DNA from: Amphibalanus amphitrite
Lineage: Eukaryota > Arthropoda > Thecostraca > Balanomorpha > Balanidae
DNA length: 64,000 nt
Assembly: GCF_019059575.1 (NCBI RefSeq)
Contig: NW_024883066.1
Location: forward strand, 1-64,000
Direction of reading: 5' to 3'
The notes below the pieces were generated by a model. That model searched no databases. It was not told where the DNA came from and was given only the letters and a program-made list of their open reading frames with translations. Each line of letters opens with the position of its first letter. Position 1 is the stretch's first letter. Position numbers and translations under genes: made by a program. Shown in pieces: positions 10,443-22,862 of the stretch.

Positions 10443-11089
10443 AGTTCCTCCGTATTCCGTGTTCCTCGTCTCCGCTCATCTGCCGCGCCGGCCCTTCACG
10501 GTCTGGTGATGATTCAGGCAGTGGGACAGCCGGTCCGCTGATATCACCCCACTCGCATTGTCAGTGGAAGGATAAGGACGCGCCAGCGGCCAACCCAAGC
10601 AAACGCTGCTCTAATTACTGCGTGCAGCTGAGACACAAACAGAGATAGCAAGCGCGAGTGTATTTCAATTAGCACGTTTAAACACAATGCTAAGTAGTTA
10701 AGTAATTGGTCCACAGACAAACCTGACACTCGCACACCTTCAGAGAGCCAGCGTTTATATTGTATTTTGAGTGGTCGAGCGACCCTATAGGTTGTCAACT
10801 ACTGACAACAATTTATTACCCCATTTCCACATTCAATGATTCAAAAGTAGGTAACGATTACCGCATCAACATTCAACAATATCACCAATAACATTCCGGA
10901 CTTTATGAAATGAATGAACTTTAAATGTATCACCAAGAAAACAATACATAAAGGCAGTCTAGCCCGGCCGACAGGAGCTGCTGCTCGGTAGGAGCGCGTT
11001 GCAGTCAGAGGCCCGCGTAAATTTAGCGTACATTTTCTTTGATTCACGTCAGATCTTTCGGCACTTTTTGGATGTCATCAAAGTGAACC
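10443..11089. other. Non-coding stretch, nothing recognised
   Basis: No supported gene or repeat apart from a small CGGAGTTCCTCCG hairpin at the junction with E1. Confidence 0.45.
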
Positions 11090-11345
11090 TCTTCCGTCTT
11101 CAGACAGCAAGAATAAAAATGTTGGAGATGGTACTGCATGGAGGTGGAAGGTTGGTCAGACCCCAATAGAGGTCACGGATTGACCTGACCCATTTAAATC
11201 GGGTATGGATCGCTGCGTCTCGCAACGGCGCATTTGTTGTTTTTGGCAATGCCTTATAGCTCAATACGAATTCGCTAGACAAGTTGCAAAATAAGTCACT
11301 GACTATACCTTCCTCGGCCGAGGTGTGAAAAGAAAACTAGTAGGT
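11090..11345 (+). mobile_element. Decayed right end of a D-like TTAA element
   Basis: Order and wording match the last 240 bp of D: GAGGTCACGGATTGACCTGACC, an AAATCGGGTAT segment, CTGCGTCTCGCAACGGCGCA, then CTCGGCCGAGG and a diverged spacer (GTGTGAAAAGAAAACTAGTAGG versus the D spacer). The G-run hairpin and the terminal TTAA are lost. Confidence 0.6.
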
Positions 11346-12860
11346 CACGCCAGCGCTATTACATCATTTGTCAAAGAAGTTGTCAGGCTGAAAGGAATTA
11401 TAATAGATGTTCCATGCAGATGTGCTTCACGTCACATCCACACAAAGACACTTTTCCGCTTGCTTTCGAACGCCGCAATATGAATGTAACTTGTGAGTTA
11501 TGGCGTGGGACGTTTCCTCCTTCCAAATGGCCACTTCCGTTTGAAACTTTGCTCCTGCCATACAAAGCCAGTTCGGGCGGACATTTCAGGAGAATTTATC
11601 GCTGTTCCATTGACTATTTATTCCACAGCCAGTGCCAAGGAGCCGGATGGGACGAATCCAAAGGAGGGGCTGCCGCAGCTTAAACTAAATCCTCAGAGAT
11701 TTTGGTTTTGGTTGAACAACATCACTGGTTTCCTTTATTCAAGACATTCATTTAGAGACCGGCTGAAGTCAACGCCAGGTAAAGAACATTTATTAGACGG
11801 CGTACTCAAAGGACTCCCATGTTGAAGAGTTACGGACTTACAGGCCTATATAAAGGAAAACATTTTTATAACCACATAGATAAGAGTCAAATGAATATCG
11901 CGGCCCGTACTTTTTCGAGTTCCACGTCAGCCTTGCTATCTCAACTCAATTTAAATGTCGGTACCCAATGGTTGGAAATCAACTATCATTCAAATCGCTG
12001 TAATAAAAAAACAGCATATACATAGGTCACTAAGGTAGGTCCCGGCCTTATCGTCCATCAGAAAGGCATTGAAAAGTGTAAGGCTGGATTACAGCAATAC
12101 GCATCTTGCTTGAACAGTACCCAGTACCTACGTGATGGATTTTTTTTTTTTTTGGCGAGGAGGGGTTACGCTATTCCGTCGTCTGCGACCGCTTCACAGC
12201 CATGGAATCGGCGGGACATTGGACGGTGGACTGGTGCCCCCGATGGGTAGGTGCGCCCGTGATTCACCGACCGGAGAGCCACATAAAAGCAGTGGCTTAT
12301 CACATCGGCAGTCGGAACGAAAATGACCCGGTAGGACAGGTCGCCTCACCCAACCACTCAAAGGGTGACACCAGAGGGAGAGGCATGCTTCCTTACGAAT
12401 TGTCAAACGCCGGTTATCGGTTGGCGGGTGGACGTCAGTCCGGGCGCTGGCCGCTGGGTAGGGCAGTGTTATCAGGGAATAGGGATACAACTGCGCTGGT
12501 CCTAACCAGTAACAATAATGTATGACAATGACCGGATGAGTTGCATTAAACTAGGACTAGCTGGCCTGCCATAGGATAGTTTATGAAACTTACATCAGAC
12601 AGCTAGAATATTGATTATTGAGTTCAATTTCCAAATGCGTCGGTCCATGGCTTGACGCTGTCGTCGTCGTCTTATAGGTACACCAAACTAGGCCTGGCAG
12701 CCCCCATCCCGACCCATTAACTTCAGAACGTAATGCCCGAGCGTCAGACGTCGGCACCGGTCCGACTTCGATTACTCGAGCCTCGAGGTGATATTGCACC
12801 AAAACACCCAGTCGACTGCGCTGCGCTGTTGCTGCCGTCAGCCGGTCAGTCCGCTTACCA
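11346..12860. other. Non-coding stretch with a T-run
   Basis: Contains a 13-14 base T-run at about 12138-12151. No gene or element recognised. Confidence 0.45.
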
Positions 12861-13150
12861 CTCATTCTCTATATTCCCGCTAGATGGCAGTAGGCGCACG
12901 GTCCGCCGGTGAGGCCGGTCGGTTCCATGGTGCTCGTTGCCGGCTCGTCGTGTTGCTGGTCGTGACTGGTAGCCGACGGAGCATTGTGCTGGGGTCGGTC
13001 GGCCCGCTGGCTGGTGTCCGACACTCCGCGTGCACCGGCCGCCGTCACAGCGTGCCCGGCGGTACCGTGACGCCTCCTCGGAGCGCCGCGCGGGCCGTGA
13101 CGCCTCCTCGTGACGTGACGTGACGGCGGGGTGGAGCGCCGGTGGCACGT
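12861..13150. other. GC-rich island
   Basis: CpG-rich sequence with CGTGACGCCTCCTCG repeated near 13065-13110 and GTGACGTGACGTGACGG. No coding signal beyond compositional open frames. Confidence 0.45.
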
Positions 13151-14494
13151 GCGGCGCGGAGACTGCAGTGTGCCGTAGGACTGAGAGGTGTCAGGTGAAT
13201 CCGTGGAAGGTGCCGAGGATCACGGCGGGACGATACTCTAGGGGGCGTGTGAGGTGCTCAAGGTGTTTCAAAGTGGCTGATACTGTGACTGATCCAGGGA
13301 GTGATAAAGTAACTGATATAGCGGATGATACAGCTGCTGTTATGGACTAATGCAAAATGAGCACAATAGATCGGCACGGGGCACTCATCAGAGGCGCATT
13401 TATCCGGCTCTGAAGGAGACGGCGGCGCGACCACTCCAAATCAACACATCACCTGAAGAACTCCCCCACAAAAGAACCGCCAGAAGTTGACCTGCTGACA
13501 GGTAAGGCAATGCCTTGTAAGATGATGGGTACACATAAATTACTGACAAGTGACGGCTTTAGAATTGTATTATCGCGCACCGTCCGTATACTAACATAAC
13601 AATTCATGAGGATGACATCGAGACGTTCCCGCGGGCATAATAGCTCGGGATGGGAAGATGTCACTTATCGTGTGTTCGTCTGTAATCTGTGTGTAAGCTG
13701 TGAATAGCTTTACGTTGCAGCCCCATCTTTGTCTTCCTTGACTTACGATGCCTTATGTGCGTGCATGCAGCCGGTCGACCGATGCTTGTCATGAGCGTGA
13801 TGTCCGATCTGCGATGACGCGTTGATCAGATAACGATGATTTTTCTTTACCAACACACACACGTGGTGCTAACCTTCACAGCACGGCTGAGGATAAATGC
13901 CTGTAATTTCACGATCTCGTTTTAGTGATAGCGATCAATCGCTCGCAGCCATGCAGGCAATGGTGCCGACTCGGCTGGAAGTGTTCTTTTTTACGGGTGA
14001 AGTGATATATCGAAGTCATTCCTTGTACCGTCCCATGTATGTAGCAGTTGTAGGTGGGCCTCGCCAACAGTTCCTTGCCATTCCCGTTCGGTAAATCTTG
14101 TCCCATAATCATCGGCTGTCGAACAGCTTCGACATTCCGACCCTGCCACGGGTCCGGCCCCTCTGCCACCGTGCACAGGTTGATGAAGCATCTGACAGCG
14201 CCTACAGGGAAGTGTATAGGGTGACAGGGCTCAGACATGACCTGGTCAGCAATGTCACCATAGGTCGCTGACGGGCCGGACAGCATGTAGGATGAGATAC
14301 GACTGCTGTGACGGCATCGGAACATTAAAGGCACGATCAACGTGAAGTGTCTCGGCTGCGGTGATGTCCCTGGGATCGAGAATTCAGAATGAATGAGGTG
14401 GAGAGTGAGATGAAGAAAAATAAACTAAATAAATTGATCTGAACACAAAACAGTCTATATTTATATTCCAGCATGGTTGATCGATTGCTCCATT
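13151..14494. other. Non-coding stretch, nothing recognised
   Basis: Ordinary mixed-composition sequence. Open frames are short and lack recognisable protein features. Confidence 0.45.
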
Positions 14495-15140
14495 AGAATG
14501 AACAAGAACTTTTGGCCCTGGTCTGGTCTAACCTGTTGTCGGTTCGATCGCTCATTGTTGGCGGCTGTGTTCGGTCACGCGAGTTTTGTCCAATCACCGG
14601 GAACAAACTGGGCGCCCGCCGGGTGGTCCCATTAGCGACTGTCGGCATCTGGGAGCAGCTCAGTCTGACCAACTGCCAATAGTCAGCCGGGGAGACCATC
14701 GAATCCATACACTGATCACTGCTGGTCAGTACGGGAGACCAGTGGGTCTGACCATCATCACTGGTCAGCCAGAGAAACCAGTAGGTCCATACTTTGGTCA
14801 CTATTGGTCAGTGGGGCCTCGGGAGACTGACCAACTGTCAATGGGTGAGCAGGGGAGACCAACAAAACCATACACTGCTCCGAGTGGTGAGATCAGTGGG
14901 AGATCGGTGAGATCAGTGTCTGGTCAGTACGGGAGACCAGTGGGTCTGACCAGCCGCCACTGGTCGGCCGAAAAGACCAGCCAAGTCTGACCGGTCATCC
15001 GGTCACTGCAGCTAGTCGGGAAAACCGAATTCGCTTGACTGGCCCCGCACCAGTCAGCCGTAGGAAAATAATGGCACATACAGCGGTCAACTTTCAGAAG
15101 CAGCTCTGGTCACGGGTCACTTGTCGGAAAGCGGTCACCT
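14495..15140 (+). repeat. Degenerate GGTCAGT/GACCAGT minisatellite
   Basis: Reiterated phrases such as TGGTCAGTACGGGAGACCAG (about 14723 and 14919) and TGGGTCTGACCA recur with irregular spacing of tens of bases over about 600 bp. Units alternate orientation (GGTCA and TGACC), so local hairpins are likely. Confidence 0.7.
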
Positions 15141-16192
15141 GTCGCAACATAACGTTACCGACGCAGTCATTCGATAAGTTCCATCTTGGAAGGTTGCAGG
15201 GCTGCGATATCACTGAAATTGCAGCAATCAGGGAAGGTGGCCGGATCGGAACTGTTGCGAGTCCTCCGAGTTTATCCCAAAGATAATTTCAACTAACGAC
15301 AAATAATTTCAACGTGTTAGACCTTTCGGAGCTAGAACTCAGAAGTTAGAACACCGGTGTTTTGACCTCCGGATATAGCTGGAAGATGCTCCTTCAGACA
15401 GGCAGACAGGCGGACACACGTGGCCAAAGAGACGGACGGTCGTGGTGACAGCCCGACCCATACCAAGACAGCCGCGCAGACAGTCACACACACTGAACAT
15501 CCGTGCAGACAGCCACTACACGGCCGGGGAAGCCATCGACCCGGCAGCTGCGGGAAGGCCGCCGATTAGCGGCTGCCAGCGAAGGAGTGGCCCTCAATGG
15601 TCCACCGTGAACTCCGCTACACTAGCATGTTAGCGTCGAAGGCTCCAATCCCCCGCCGAGCCTGTGTAGTTCAGTGTGTGGGAGGGTGTGGCGACTATAC
15701 ATTCTAATAGCTTCATCCCGCCGGGATGTGGAAACCGGCCTCAGCGCGAAGAATTCGGCAGTAACGGAACCTTGTTGGATCTGTGATGGCAATGCATCAC
15801 TTAATTTAAAACGGCTGGATGCTGGGTGTTAATCAATAACATTTTAATGTCGTTTTACACAGGCTACAGGCTACAGTTTTACACATGTCGTTTTATACAG
15901 GCTAGGCCCCTGAGAGCCTAGCCTGTATCCCGACACGAGCTCGATGAGAGCGGGATCCCCAGGCCAAGTGGCCTTTTCAATCCCGATCACCACGAAGGTA
16001 AGGTAAGGTAAGGTAAGGTTTTCAATCGGCTGAAAATATATGATGGTGTTTATTTTTTTTTTTTTAGCATTCGGAGAAACTGAGTATTTCTTTACGGGGG
16101 GTAATTTTATACCCAGTTCCGGCTACTGAGCCACTGTGAGCCTATTAGCGGCCTGCGGTGTACCGGACACATGTCGGGTTTATCCGACAGTA
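15141..16192. other. Non-coding stretch with (AAGGT)n
   Basis: Mostly featureless. It contains five tandem AAGGT units at about 15995-16020, a paired CAGGCTACAGGCTACAG repeat near 15862, and the left target duplication of M2 at the extreme right (16193-16201). Confidence 0.5.
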
Positions 16193-16201
16193 TAACTCGA
16201 C

Positions 16202-16425
16202 GGCTCCATATCAAAGCATACAAAATCTTATCATACAATCATCAAAACATACAAAACCGTAACATACAACACGCAAAACCTACAAAACAGGCCGGGTAGG
16301 GGACAGTCAAAACATACAAAAGCGCAGCATACAAAATCGTGTCATACAAAATCGCAAGGTACAAAATCGTTTCACACAAAAAGGCAGTGGAAATTAATGG
16401 CATTAATCAAAGTACGCATCATACA
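16202..16425 (+). repeat. Left array of M2: (TACAAAA-type)n
   Basis: Words such as CATACAAAATCG, AACATACAAAACCG and GGTACAAAATCG repeat about every 11-16 bp. A non-array phrase (AACAGGCCGGGTAGGGGACAG) sits inside and is found, reverse-complemented, at the mirrored place in the right array, so the two arrays are homologous and not merely alike in composition. Confidence 0.85.
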
Positions 16426-16892
16426 AAACCATTTCATATAAATTTACATCATTTCGTCGTTATTGAGATGTCAATTTTCAGTTGGATCAAAACCTACAAT
16501 CTCAACTGCGCTTCAAGCGACATCTTTGTTAGAAGTTTGCGTAGTTACGAAATATTCCGCCAGATGCCTCCTCTGTCAAAGCACAGCCAAGCTTTGCACG
16601 GCCAGCGTTTTTTGCTTGTTTATACAGTGAGCGCCGGTCTCGGAGCGACGGGGCGTCCCGGCGGCGCCGTCGTCCCCCTCCCTCAGACTGGGCAAGGTCT
16701 CCCCTCCCTCGGCAGACGGCGCGGCCCCAGAGGAAACGGCCAAGGCCGTACCTGACTTACATCCCCGCTCTCTGCAGGCCGGAGAACGAAGTGGCGCTTG
16801 GTACATTGAGCAGCATTCTGCTCATTTTGACCATAGCTGCCGGAACATAATTCGTAAATTAAATTGAAAACTGCAAAAGAAATTTAACTGAC
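16426..16892. other. M2 interior with a GC-rich patch
   Basis: AT-rich sequence, then a GC-rich patch (about 16625-16790) containing frames in several phases. No protein recognised. The patch contrasts sharply with its surroundings. Confidence 0.4.
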
Positions 16893-17817
16893 TTAACCCT
16901 CGCCCGTGTAGGGGGGGGGGGGGATCAAACGGACCACCACCCCCATGGTTTTTCGCGAATAACTCGCGTAAAAAGCGGTTGATCGCGATGAAACTTTCAG
17001 TACTGTCGAGTCAATCAATTGTACACCTACCCCCAAAATTTCATGACCCTGTCCCAAATGAACCTTGACCTGTGGCCTATTTTTCGAGACCATGTTTGGC
17101 CGGAATCGCGATTCGGCGTATGTCGGCTCGTATTAGCCGCGCGTTTGCAGTATTTTTGCGGTTCCAAACGTTCAAACATGTGATATGATGTTGGTCCTAT
17201 GCATTATGGTGGGTGTCAAGGTCACCTGAAGGTCAGGTCAGACCATTGACCTTTGATGACCTAGGTTCACTTCTTCGAGTTTTACATGTTTCTAGGCTAC
17301 TTTTTGGAGCTGATTTCGAATTAAGCAACCATTTGAACATTTACAAAGTTGCTTTGGTGTCTTCGTAACATGTTACGAAGCTGTCAGCCTGTCAGTAACG
17401 GCTGACACGTACTATGAATACCTGGCAGGACGTCCACTGATTGGCCTGACCTGACCTGACCTGGCCTAAATGCATTAAGACATCATCTGTGATCAAAACT
17501 GACACGATATTCGTGGTCAGCACCCCGAAAAAAGCCCTCATCAACCTCACTTTACGCTGTTCTAACAGGTCCCGATTTTCCAGACTTGTGGGTCATTGAC
17601 CTGACCTGGAAAGTCAACCAATGACCTAGGACCTTAAAATTGGGTATCACCCCGGTCCCCAGCTTCCTCTCGTCACGAGCAGCACGCTCGTTTTTTTTTC
17701 TCGAAGCTCTAGCTCGATCAGGGGCCAAACGGCAAGGGGGGGCGGTCCAACGGACCCGCCCCCCACCCCCCCCTATACGTTCGAGGCTGGCAAAACACCA
17801 ATACGGGCGAGGGTTAA
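16893..17817 (+). mobile_element. TTAA element F
   Basis: Starts TTAACCCTCGCCCGTGTAGG and a long G-run. It ends with CCGCCCCC/C-runs, CCTATACGTTCGAGGC, a spacer of about 20 bp, ATACGGGCGAGGG and TTAA (17814-17817). It is about 925 bp, contains GGTCA words but not the shared CCCATTATAAG core, and no transposase. A second F-like copy (56246-57930) is interrupted by B2. Confidence 0.8.
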
Positions 17818-18179
17818 CCCGGCAGTTGCTGGAGTATTTCGCCACACACCACTTGCTGGGTGGGGGTGGGAGGGGGGTAAACTTTCCCAGCCCATAGCTC
17901 GAGAACCCATAGCCAATAGCCCATAGCTCGAGGCGCAGCGAAACGGGCGAGGCAGCAAACAAAATAACGCTACGAGACGCTTCTGATGAGTACCTTCAAG
18001 TGGAGTTCCGAGGTCACAGGTCGGTTCAAGATTATTTTAAATACCTGAAATTAGGCTTTTAATAGCATGGACTTTAAACCTCGAAATGGGCGTCTCTCGT
18101 AACAAACTAGTTATCCAACGGACCCCCCCCCCCCATATACGTTCGCGGCTGGCAAAACACCAGTACGGGTGAGGATTAA
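17814..18179 (+). mobile_element. TTAA element G, short composite sharing the TTAA of F
   Basis: Starts TTAACCCGGCAGTTGCTGG and a G-rich stretch, and ends with an F-type right terminus (C-run, ATATACGTTCGCGGC, ACACCAGTACGGGTGAGG, then TTAA at 18176-18179). It therefore has one novel and one F-type end and is probably internally deleted. Confidence 0.6.
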
Positions 18180-18957
18180 GGACTTATGTGTTTGTATGCT
18201 CTTTCCGTGACCGCGTTTTCAGCCGCTAGCATATAATTTGGGGGGGGGGAATTCTGTTTGATCCCCAATCGTTCAGTCCCTTACCGAACTATAGCTTCGC
18301 GAAAACATGAACGTCCTACCGTAACTAAAGGAAGCCGATGATACCCGATTTTAAGATCGCCGGTCATTAGTTGGCATTTCAATTCGGGTAAATGACTTAA
18401 AGTCAGGGAAATCGTGGCCTATTTTAACTTTCTAAAATGAGGTTGTTATGGAGTTATTTTTTCGGACTTCTGATTTCGAATTTCGTGCAAGTTTTGATCA
18501 AAGACGATGTATCCGTGCATTTTGGGTAGGTCGGGTCAGGTCAGCTCAACCATTAGGCGTCACCGCCGACATCCACATGGGTGTTTACCGCCACCAACAG
18601 CTTAGTTACAGTTAAGGATATGATGTGGACTGTGGAGTTTGTTAATGTAATAAGTGAATGAGAGCTTTACTACACAAGAAATCGTTCGGGTCGGAGCTTT
18701 CAAATTGTATTTACAAAACTTCGTCAGCGAGTCGTAATCGGGTTCAGGGGGTATCGGTCGCAAAATATGTAGCACAGACACTAAAACTATTTCTCACAAT
18801 GCACAATGGGACCGGAGCGAGAATTAGCGCGACATCGGTACTTTTTCGTGTTTCGTGCCCGCTTTTCACATGAAAGGGATGATAGAATCATACAAATGGT
18901 AGTCGGTGTACTTTCGAAGCAATTCCTGATAAATTTAATTAAATAATCATTAGTCAT
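18180..18957. other. Decayed F-like sequence
   Basis: A G-run with GTTTGATCCCC (about 18241-18270), an 'ATACCCGATTTTAAGATCGCCGGTCA' equivalent, and GGTCGGGTCAGGTCAGC near 18530 resemble pieces of F in disturbed order. Boundaries are not visible. Confidence 0.4.
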
Positions 18958-20153
18958 TTAACCCGCGCCCTGGTGGGGTCTGTTTATAACGCGACCTGGT
19001 GGGGGGGGGGGCTATTTTTTGCCCCCCCCCCTCGTATCTCCGAAACTACTGGACGGATCCGCAAAATTCAAACGGCGTTCGAAAGGCCTGTCAAATTTGT
19101 CGAGAGAAACCAAATTTTATTGACCTCGGGGTCACCGATGACGTCACAGGTCAGGTCAAAGATGAAATGTTTCACCGTTCACGGGTCTTCTAGGGAATGC
19201 GCTATAACACCGAGGAAAACGCATTTTGTCGGGAATCAGCGATAGGGCGTCAGTTGCCTAGCAGATATGTTGCTGTTAGAGGTCACTGGTCATACCAGGT
19301 CAGGTCACAGGTCAGGTCACCAAAGGTCACCAAGGGTCACCACATGAACCCAACTTTACTAAGGTTATGCGATGCATGTTTTATGGCCAGTTTTTCATTT
19401 CCAACTCAATGGTGTTGGTTATAAGACCATCAGGTACGGTTTAGATCACTTTCTGGTGGAGGTCAGGTCAAGGTCAGGTCAAAAAAGGTCAAATTTCAAA
19501 GTTGATATTTTTGCATAAAATGGGTATTGATTCGATGCAGCTCGCCACGGGGAGTCTAATGGTGGTCTTTGTTTTGCGCTACGAGGTCTAGAATTGCTGA
19601 AAATTGAGTTTGAAAATTTGACGTCATCAATTTTGAGCAGTTTGTTCGCTATAACTTGGCCAAAAAAAGAGGTATCGATCTCAAATTTGGTATGTAGATA
19701 GAAGGCGGTAAGGACTATCACATATATTACGGTTTTTTCGAAGTTCAAAAAACTTTTTGGATTTTTTGGCTATTATATTCAAAAAATCTATTTTTTTTAT
19801 TTTTGGGGGTCAAAATCCAAAAATTTAAAAAATCCGAGATAGCAGTTTTGTAGCCCTGTCCATTCTTCAGCTTTTATGTCTGAATCATTTTTCTGTATTT
19901 GCAAAGCTATAGGCCTGACAGCTCTTCCCGCGAAACCCTTTTTTGGGTCGAAAACGGCAGAACATGACGTCACTCTGACGTCATTTCCGGCCAACCTATC
20001 ATAGCCTTTGGAAAAAATTTTGGTCACAATGTGTAAAATTGATTTCCGGGAGGGTACTGAAAGTTTGGTGACGATCGGCGCAGTGGTTCTGGAGATATAT
20101 TGAAAAGTCTGGAGGGGGGGCAAAAATAGCCCCCCCACCAGGTCGCGGGTTAA
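18958..20153 (+). mobile_element. TTAA element H
   Basis: Starts TTAACCCGCGCCCTGGTGGG, spacer GTCTGTTTATAACG, a second copy CGACCTGGTGG and a G-run hairpin around CTATTTTTTG. It ends with the matching hairpin, CCACCAGGTCGCGGG and TTAA (20150-20153). The double-ended side is on the left here. It is 1.2 kb, GGTCA-rich on the left, and lacks the shared core. Near its right end is GACGATCGGCGCAGTGGTTC, a phrase shared with the CACGTGC repeats. Confidence 0.85.
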
Positions 20154-20203
20154 TTAATTAATTAATTAATTAATTAATTAATTAATTAATTAATTAATTA
20201 ATC
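20150..20203 (+). repeat. (TTAA)n microsatellite at the right end of H
   Basis: About thirteen TTAA units begin at the terminal TTAA of H. They could predate the insertion (a target-rich site) or arise by slippage of the duplicated TTAA. Confidence 0.9.
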
Positions 20204-21201
20204 AGTTGACCTGCGTTGACCTTGACTCGGTTCGGTCACGTGATAAGATGGCATCACCTGCCAGCTTAAGTCATGACGGAACCGGAAATTCCGACAAGCA
20301 AATAATGTAGCCACCAAAACCATGATGGGAATCTGATAGCCTGATGGACTATACGAGTATAACAAATAAAGTGAGGGTCAGAAAAGTGTAACATCAGACA
20401 CTCCGATAGCAGGTACGGATATTTCCGGACAAAACTTAAATATAGTTGGCACTTGGCAGCCTTGTTCGACTCCTAAGAGGATCGGATCTGTTACTCCCAG
20501 CTTCCGGCCGGCTCGTGGTAACCGCGCACGGCCAGCGCCGGCGACCTGAAGTAAAAACAAAAATGCCCCTCATTTTCGATGTAGCAGGCTGAAGCAGCTA
20601 AATTATACATTTTCTGAAAGGCAATTGATCGGTAAAGACCATATATTGATAAAAGAACAGCGCGACCTAGCGGGACGTTTTATATCGGCATTCTAGAATG
20701 TTTATAACAGTAAAATTAACTCACAATTTTAAAAACACCTACAAACTTAACATTTGAAGCGTATTTATATATTCCGTAATAAGTTTTTCTTTCCATCGTG
20801 AAGCCCATGGTCTAAACTATCAGGCTATACCCCGAAAATATTGATAAAGCCGTCTAATATATATTTTTTCTTACTTACATTAGCTGCTACTTTTCTCCGT
20901 ACGAAAACGGGTCTACGATGCTTGTCACAGAACTTTGTATTTGGGCTGATGTGGCGCGGACGCTAAACACCATGGACGAAAATATTTGCAGATTCGTGGT
21001 CCATGGACATTTCTGAACTACGTGGAACAGCCCAACTCAGTTTGGGGAAGGGCGGCAAATCCACCAATGTCGCGCTAATTCGGGCCGCGGTCCCATCGTG
21101 CAAGTCTTTTCAAGTTCAACCCTCACTGTAAACATCCTGTTGAACACATTTAAAATGTTTGGTAGGTTAACCACTCAAAAACTGGTTGGTTCACATATGA
21201 T
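20204..21201. other. M2 interior, nothing recognised
   Basis: Non-coding, mixed composition, with a small GC-rich patch near 20500-20550. No gene or repeat identified. Confidence 0.4.
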
Positions 21202-21439
21202 TTAACCCTCGCCCGTATTGGCGTTTTGTCAGCGTCTAACGTATCGTGCGTTGATACTAGCGTCACGATTTATATTTTACCTGAGGTCAAATCTAACAAC
21301 AGCACTCGAAAAGGCCTCTGAAAGAGCTGTTGAATGCGCTTTTCTGTGGCGCTGTAGCTCTATTGGTTCCCGAGTTATGCGTTGGGTGTTTGGGAAAATG
21401 TTGAAATAGGCAACATTTTACCTATGATGACCTCTGGTG

Positions 21440-22010
21440 GGTAACCGGACAAAAAGTCAAAAGGAATAAAGGCAAAAGACAAATAGTCAAAAGACAAAAA
21501 GTCAAATGCAAAAAGTCAAACGGGATAAAAGTCAAAAAGATAAAAGTCAAAACGGATAAAAGTCAAAAGACAAAAAGTCAAAAGCAAAAAGTCAAAATGT
21601 GCAAAAGTCAAAAACGCAAAAAGTCAAATGACAAAAAGTCAAAAATGCAAAAAGTCAAAAATGAAAAAGTCAAAAGGATAAAAGTCAAAACGGAAAAAAG
21701 TCAAAAGACAAAAAGTCAAAAGCAAAAAGTCAAAACGTGTAAAAGTCAAAAGACAAAAAGTCAAAAATGCAAAAAGTCAAAAGGATGAAAGTCAAAACGG
21801 AAAAAAAGTCAAAAGACAAAAAGTCAAAACGAGTAAAAGTCAAAAGACAAAAAAGTCAAAACGGAATAAAGTCAAATGACAAAAAGTCAAAAGGAAAAAG
21901 TCAAAACGGGTAAAAGTCAAAAGACAAAAATCAAAAAATGAAAAAAGTATAAAATAGAAAAGTCGAAGTCAAAGTCCGAAATAAAAAGTCAAAAGGATAA
22001 AAGTCGAAGC
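21440..22010 (+). repeat. Left array of M1: (GTCAAAA-N)n
   Basis: Words AAAAGTCAAAAGG, AAAAGTCAAAACGG and AAAAAGTCAAAAG repeat about every 12-15 bp for 570 bp. Frames across it give Lys-Ser-rich repeats and are not genes. Confidence 0.95.
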
Positions 22011-22862
22011 ATCGATCTTTTCATCTTTTGAAAAATATTATACAGCGCAACGTACCTTACCCACTGAAGTTGTAAGGAACATGTGAGTACGCGAGGGATT
22101 CTGACAGGTACCGGGGTCCGCAGCAGCGGGGCAGGGACGCTGGCTGCGGTGGTGGGGCCCACGCTCACATAATACACTTTGAGCGCTTCCGGCGTGCACG
22201 CTGGCGCAGCAGCAGTGGCACTCTTCCCCGCCCCGATCACCGGGCGCGGAGCACCGGGCGGCGGCAGCCCCTCCCCCATGGGAGAGGGTGAAAAGCAGTG
22301 CCTCCTCTAAGCAGTTTTGGCTGGGGGGCCCAATCACGGGCAATGACTGAGGTAACCCCTACCAAAAACGTCTAAGACTAAAAAATGACTAAGGTACCCC
22401 TCAGTGACCAGTTTGGAGGATGACTGCGGGGGCTGCAGCTCCCGCAGTTAACATGTTAGAGGAGGCATGGGTGTCGTTTTGTATAGGCATGGTAGGGCCC
22501 GAGCCCTACCAATAATTTTGGAAATTTAACATTATGCCTATGGCGTTGCGTGGAAAGAATCGCTTTGAATTGGCAAAAATTTACATTAGAGCCCTACCAA
22601 TAATTTTCGGAAAGTGTCGCCCTTGAGAGGAGGCCCTGGTGAAAAGCCAAAACCTCAAAAAAAAAATACCATGTGATTAACGCTTAAATGACGTCAATGG
22701 ACTTAAAGTAAAAAATACAAAAGACGAGATAATTTCAAAATTTTGAGTTGCAATTTTTGTCCCCTCAACTTTCAACCTACCCCATCAACTTTTCAAACGT
22801 TCCCGGGTCACCACTGCCCCATCGTGCAATTCCAGTGTTATGGCAAAGTTTTATCTGAAAGT
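22011..22862. other. M1 interior with a GC-rich patch
   Basis: A GC-rich patch (about 22095-22280) stands in otherwise AT-rich sequence and holds the exon candidate described separately. Further right, GAGCCCTACCAATAATTTT occurs twice (about 22502 and 22588) and GGTAGGGCCCGAGCCCTACC forms a hairpin near 22488-22508. Confidence 0.5.
22061..22279 (-). other. Possible first coding exon inside M1
   Basis: On the minus strand an ATG in good context (CCCATGG) opens about 72 codons (Ala/Pro/Val-rich, no recognised domain) and runs to CAGTGG followed by GTAAGG, a strong donor-like site near 22055-22061. A pyrimidine-rich stretch precedes the ATG. No partner exon or homology was found, so this may be chance in GC-rich DNA or a captured gene fragment. 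Confidence 0.2.

Noticed and set aside
21597..21788. 63-codon Lys-Ser-rich plus frame
   Set aside because: Same reason: translation of the left array of M1.
21440..22010. CRISPR array
   Set aside because: Repeats are very short, irregular and without unique spacers, and the context is eukaryotic.
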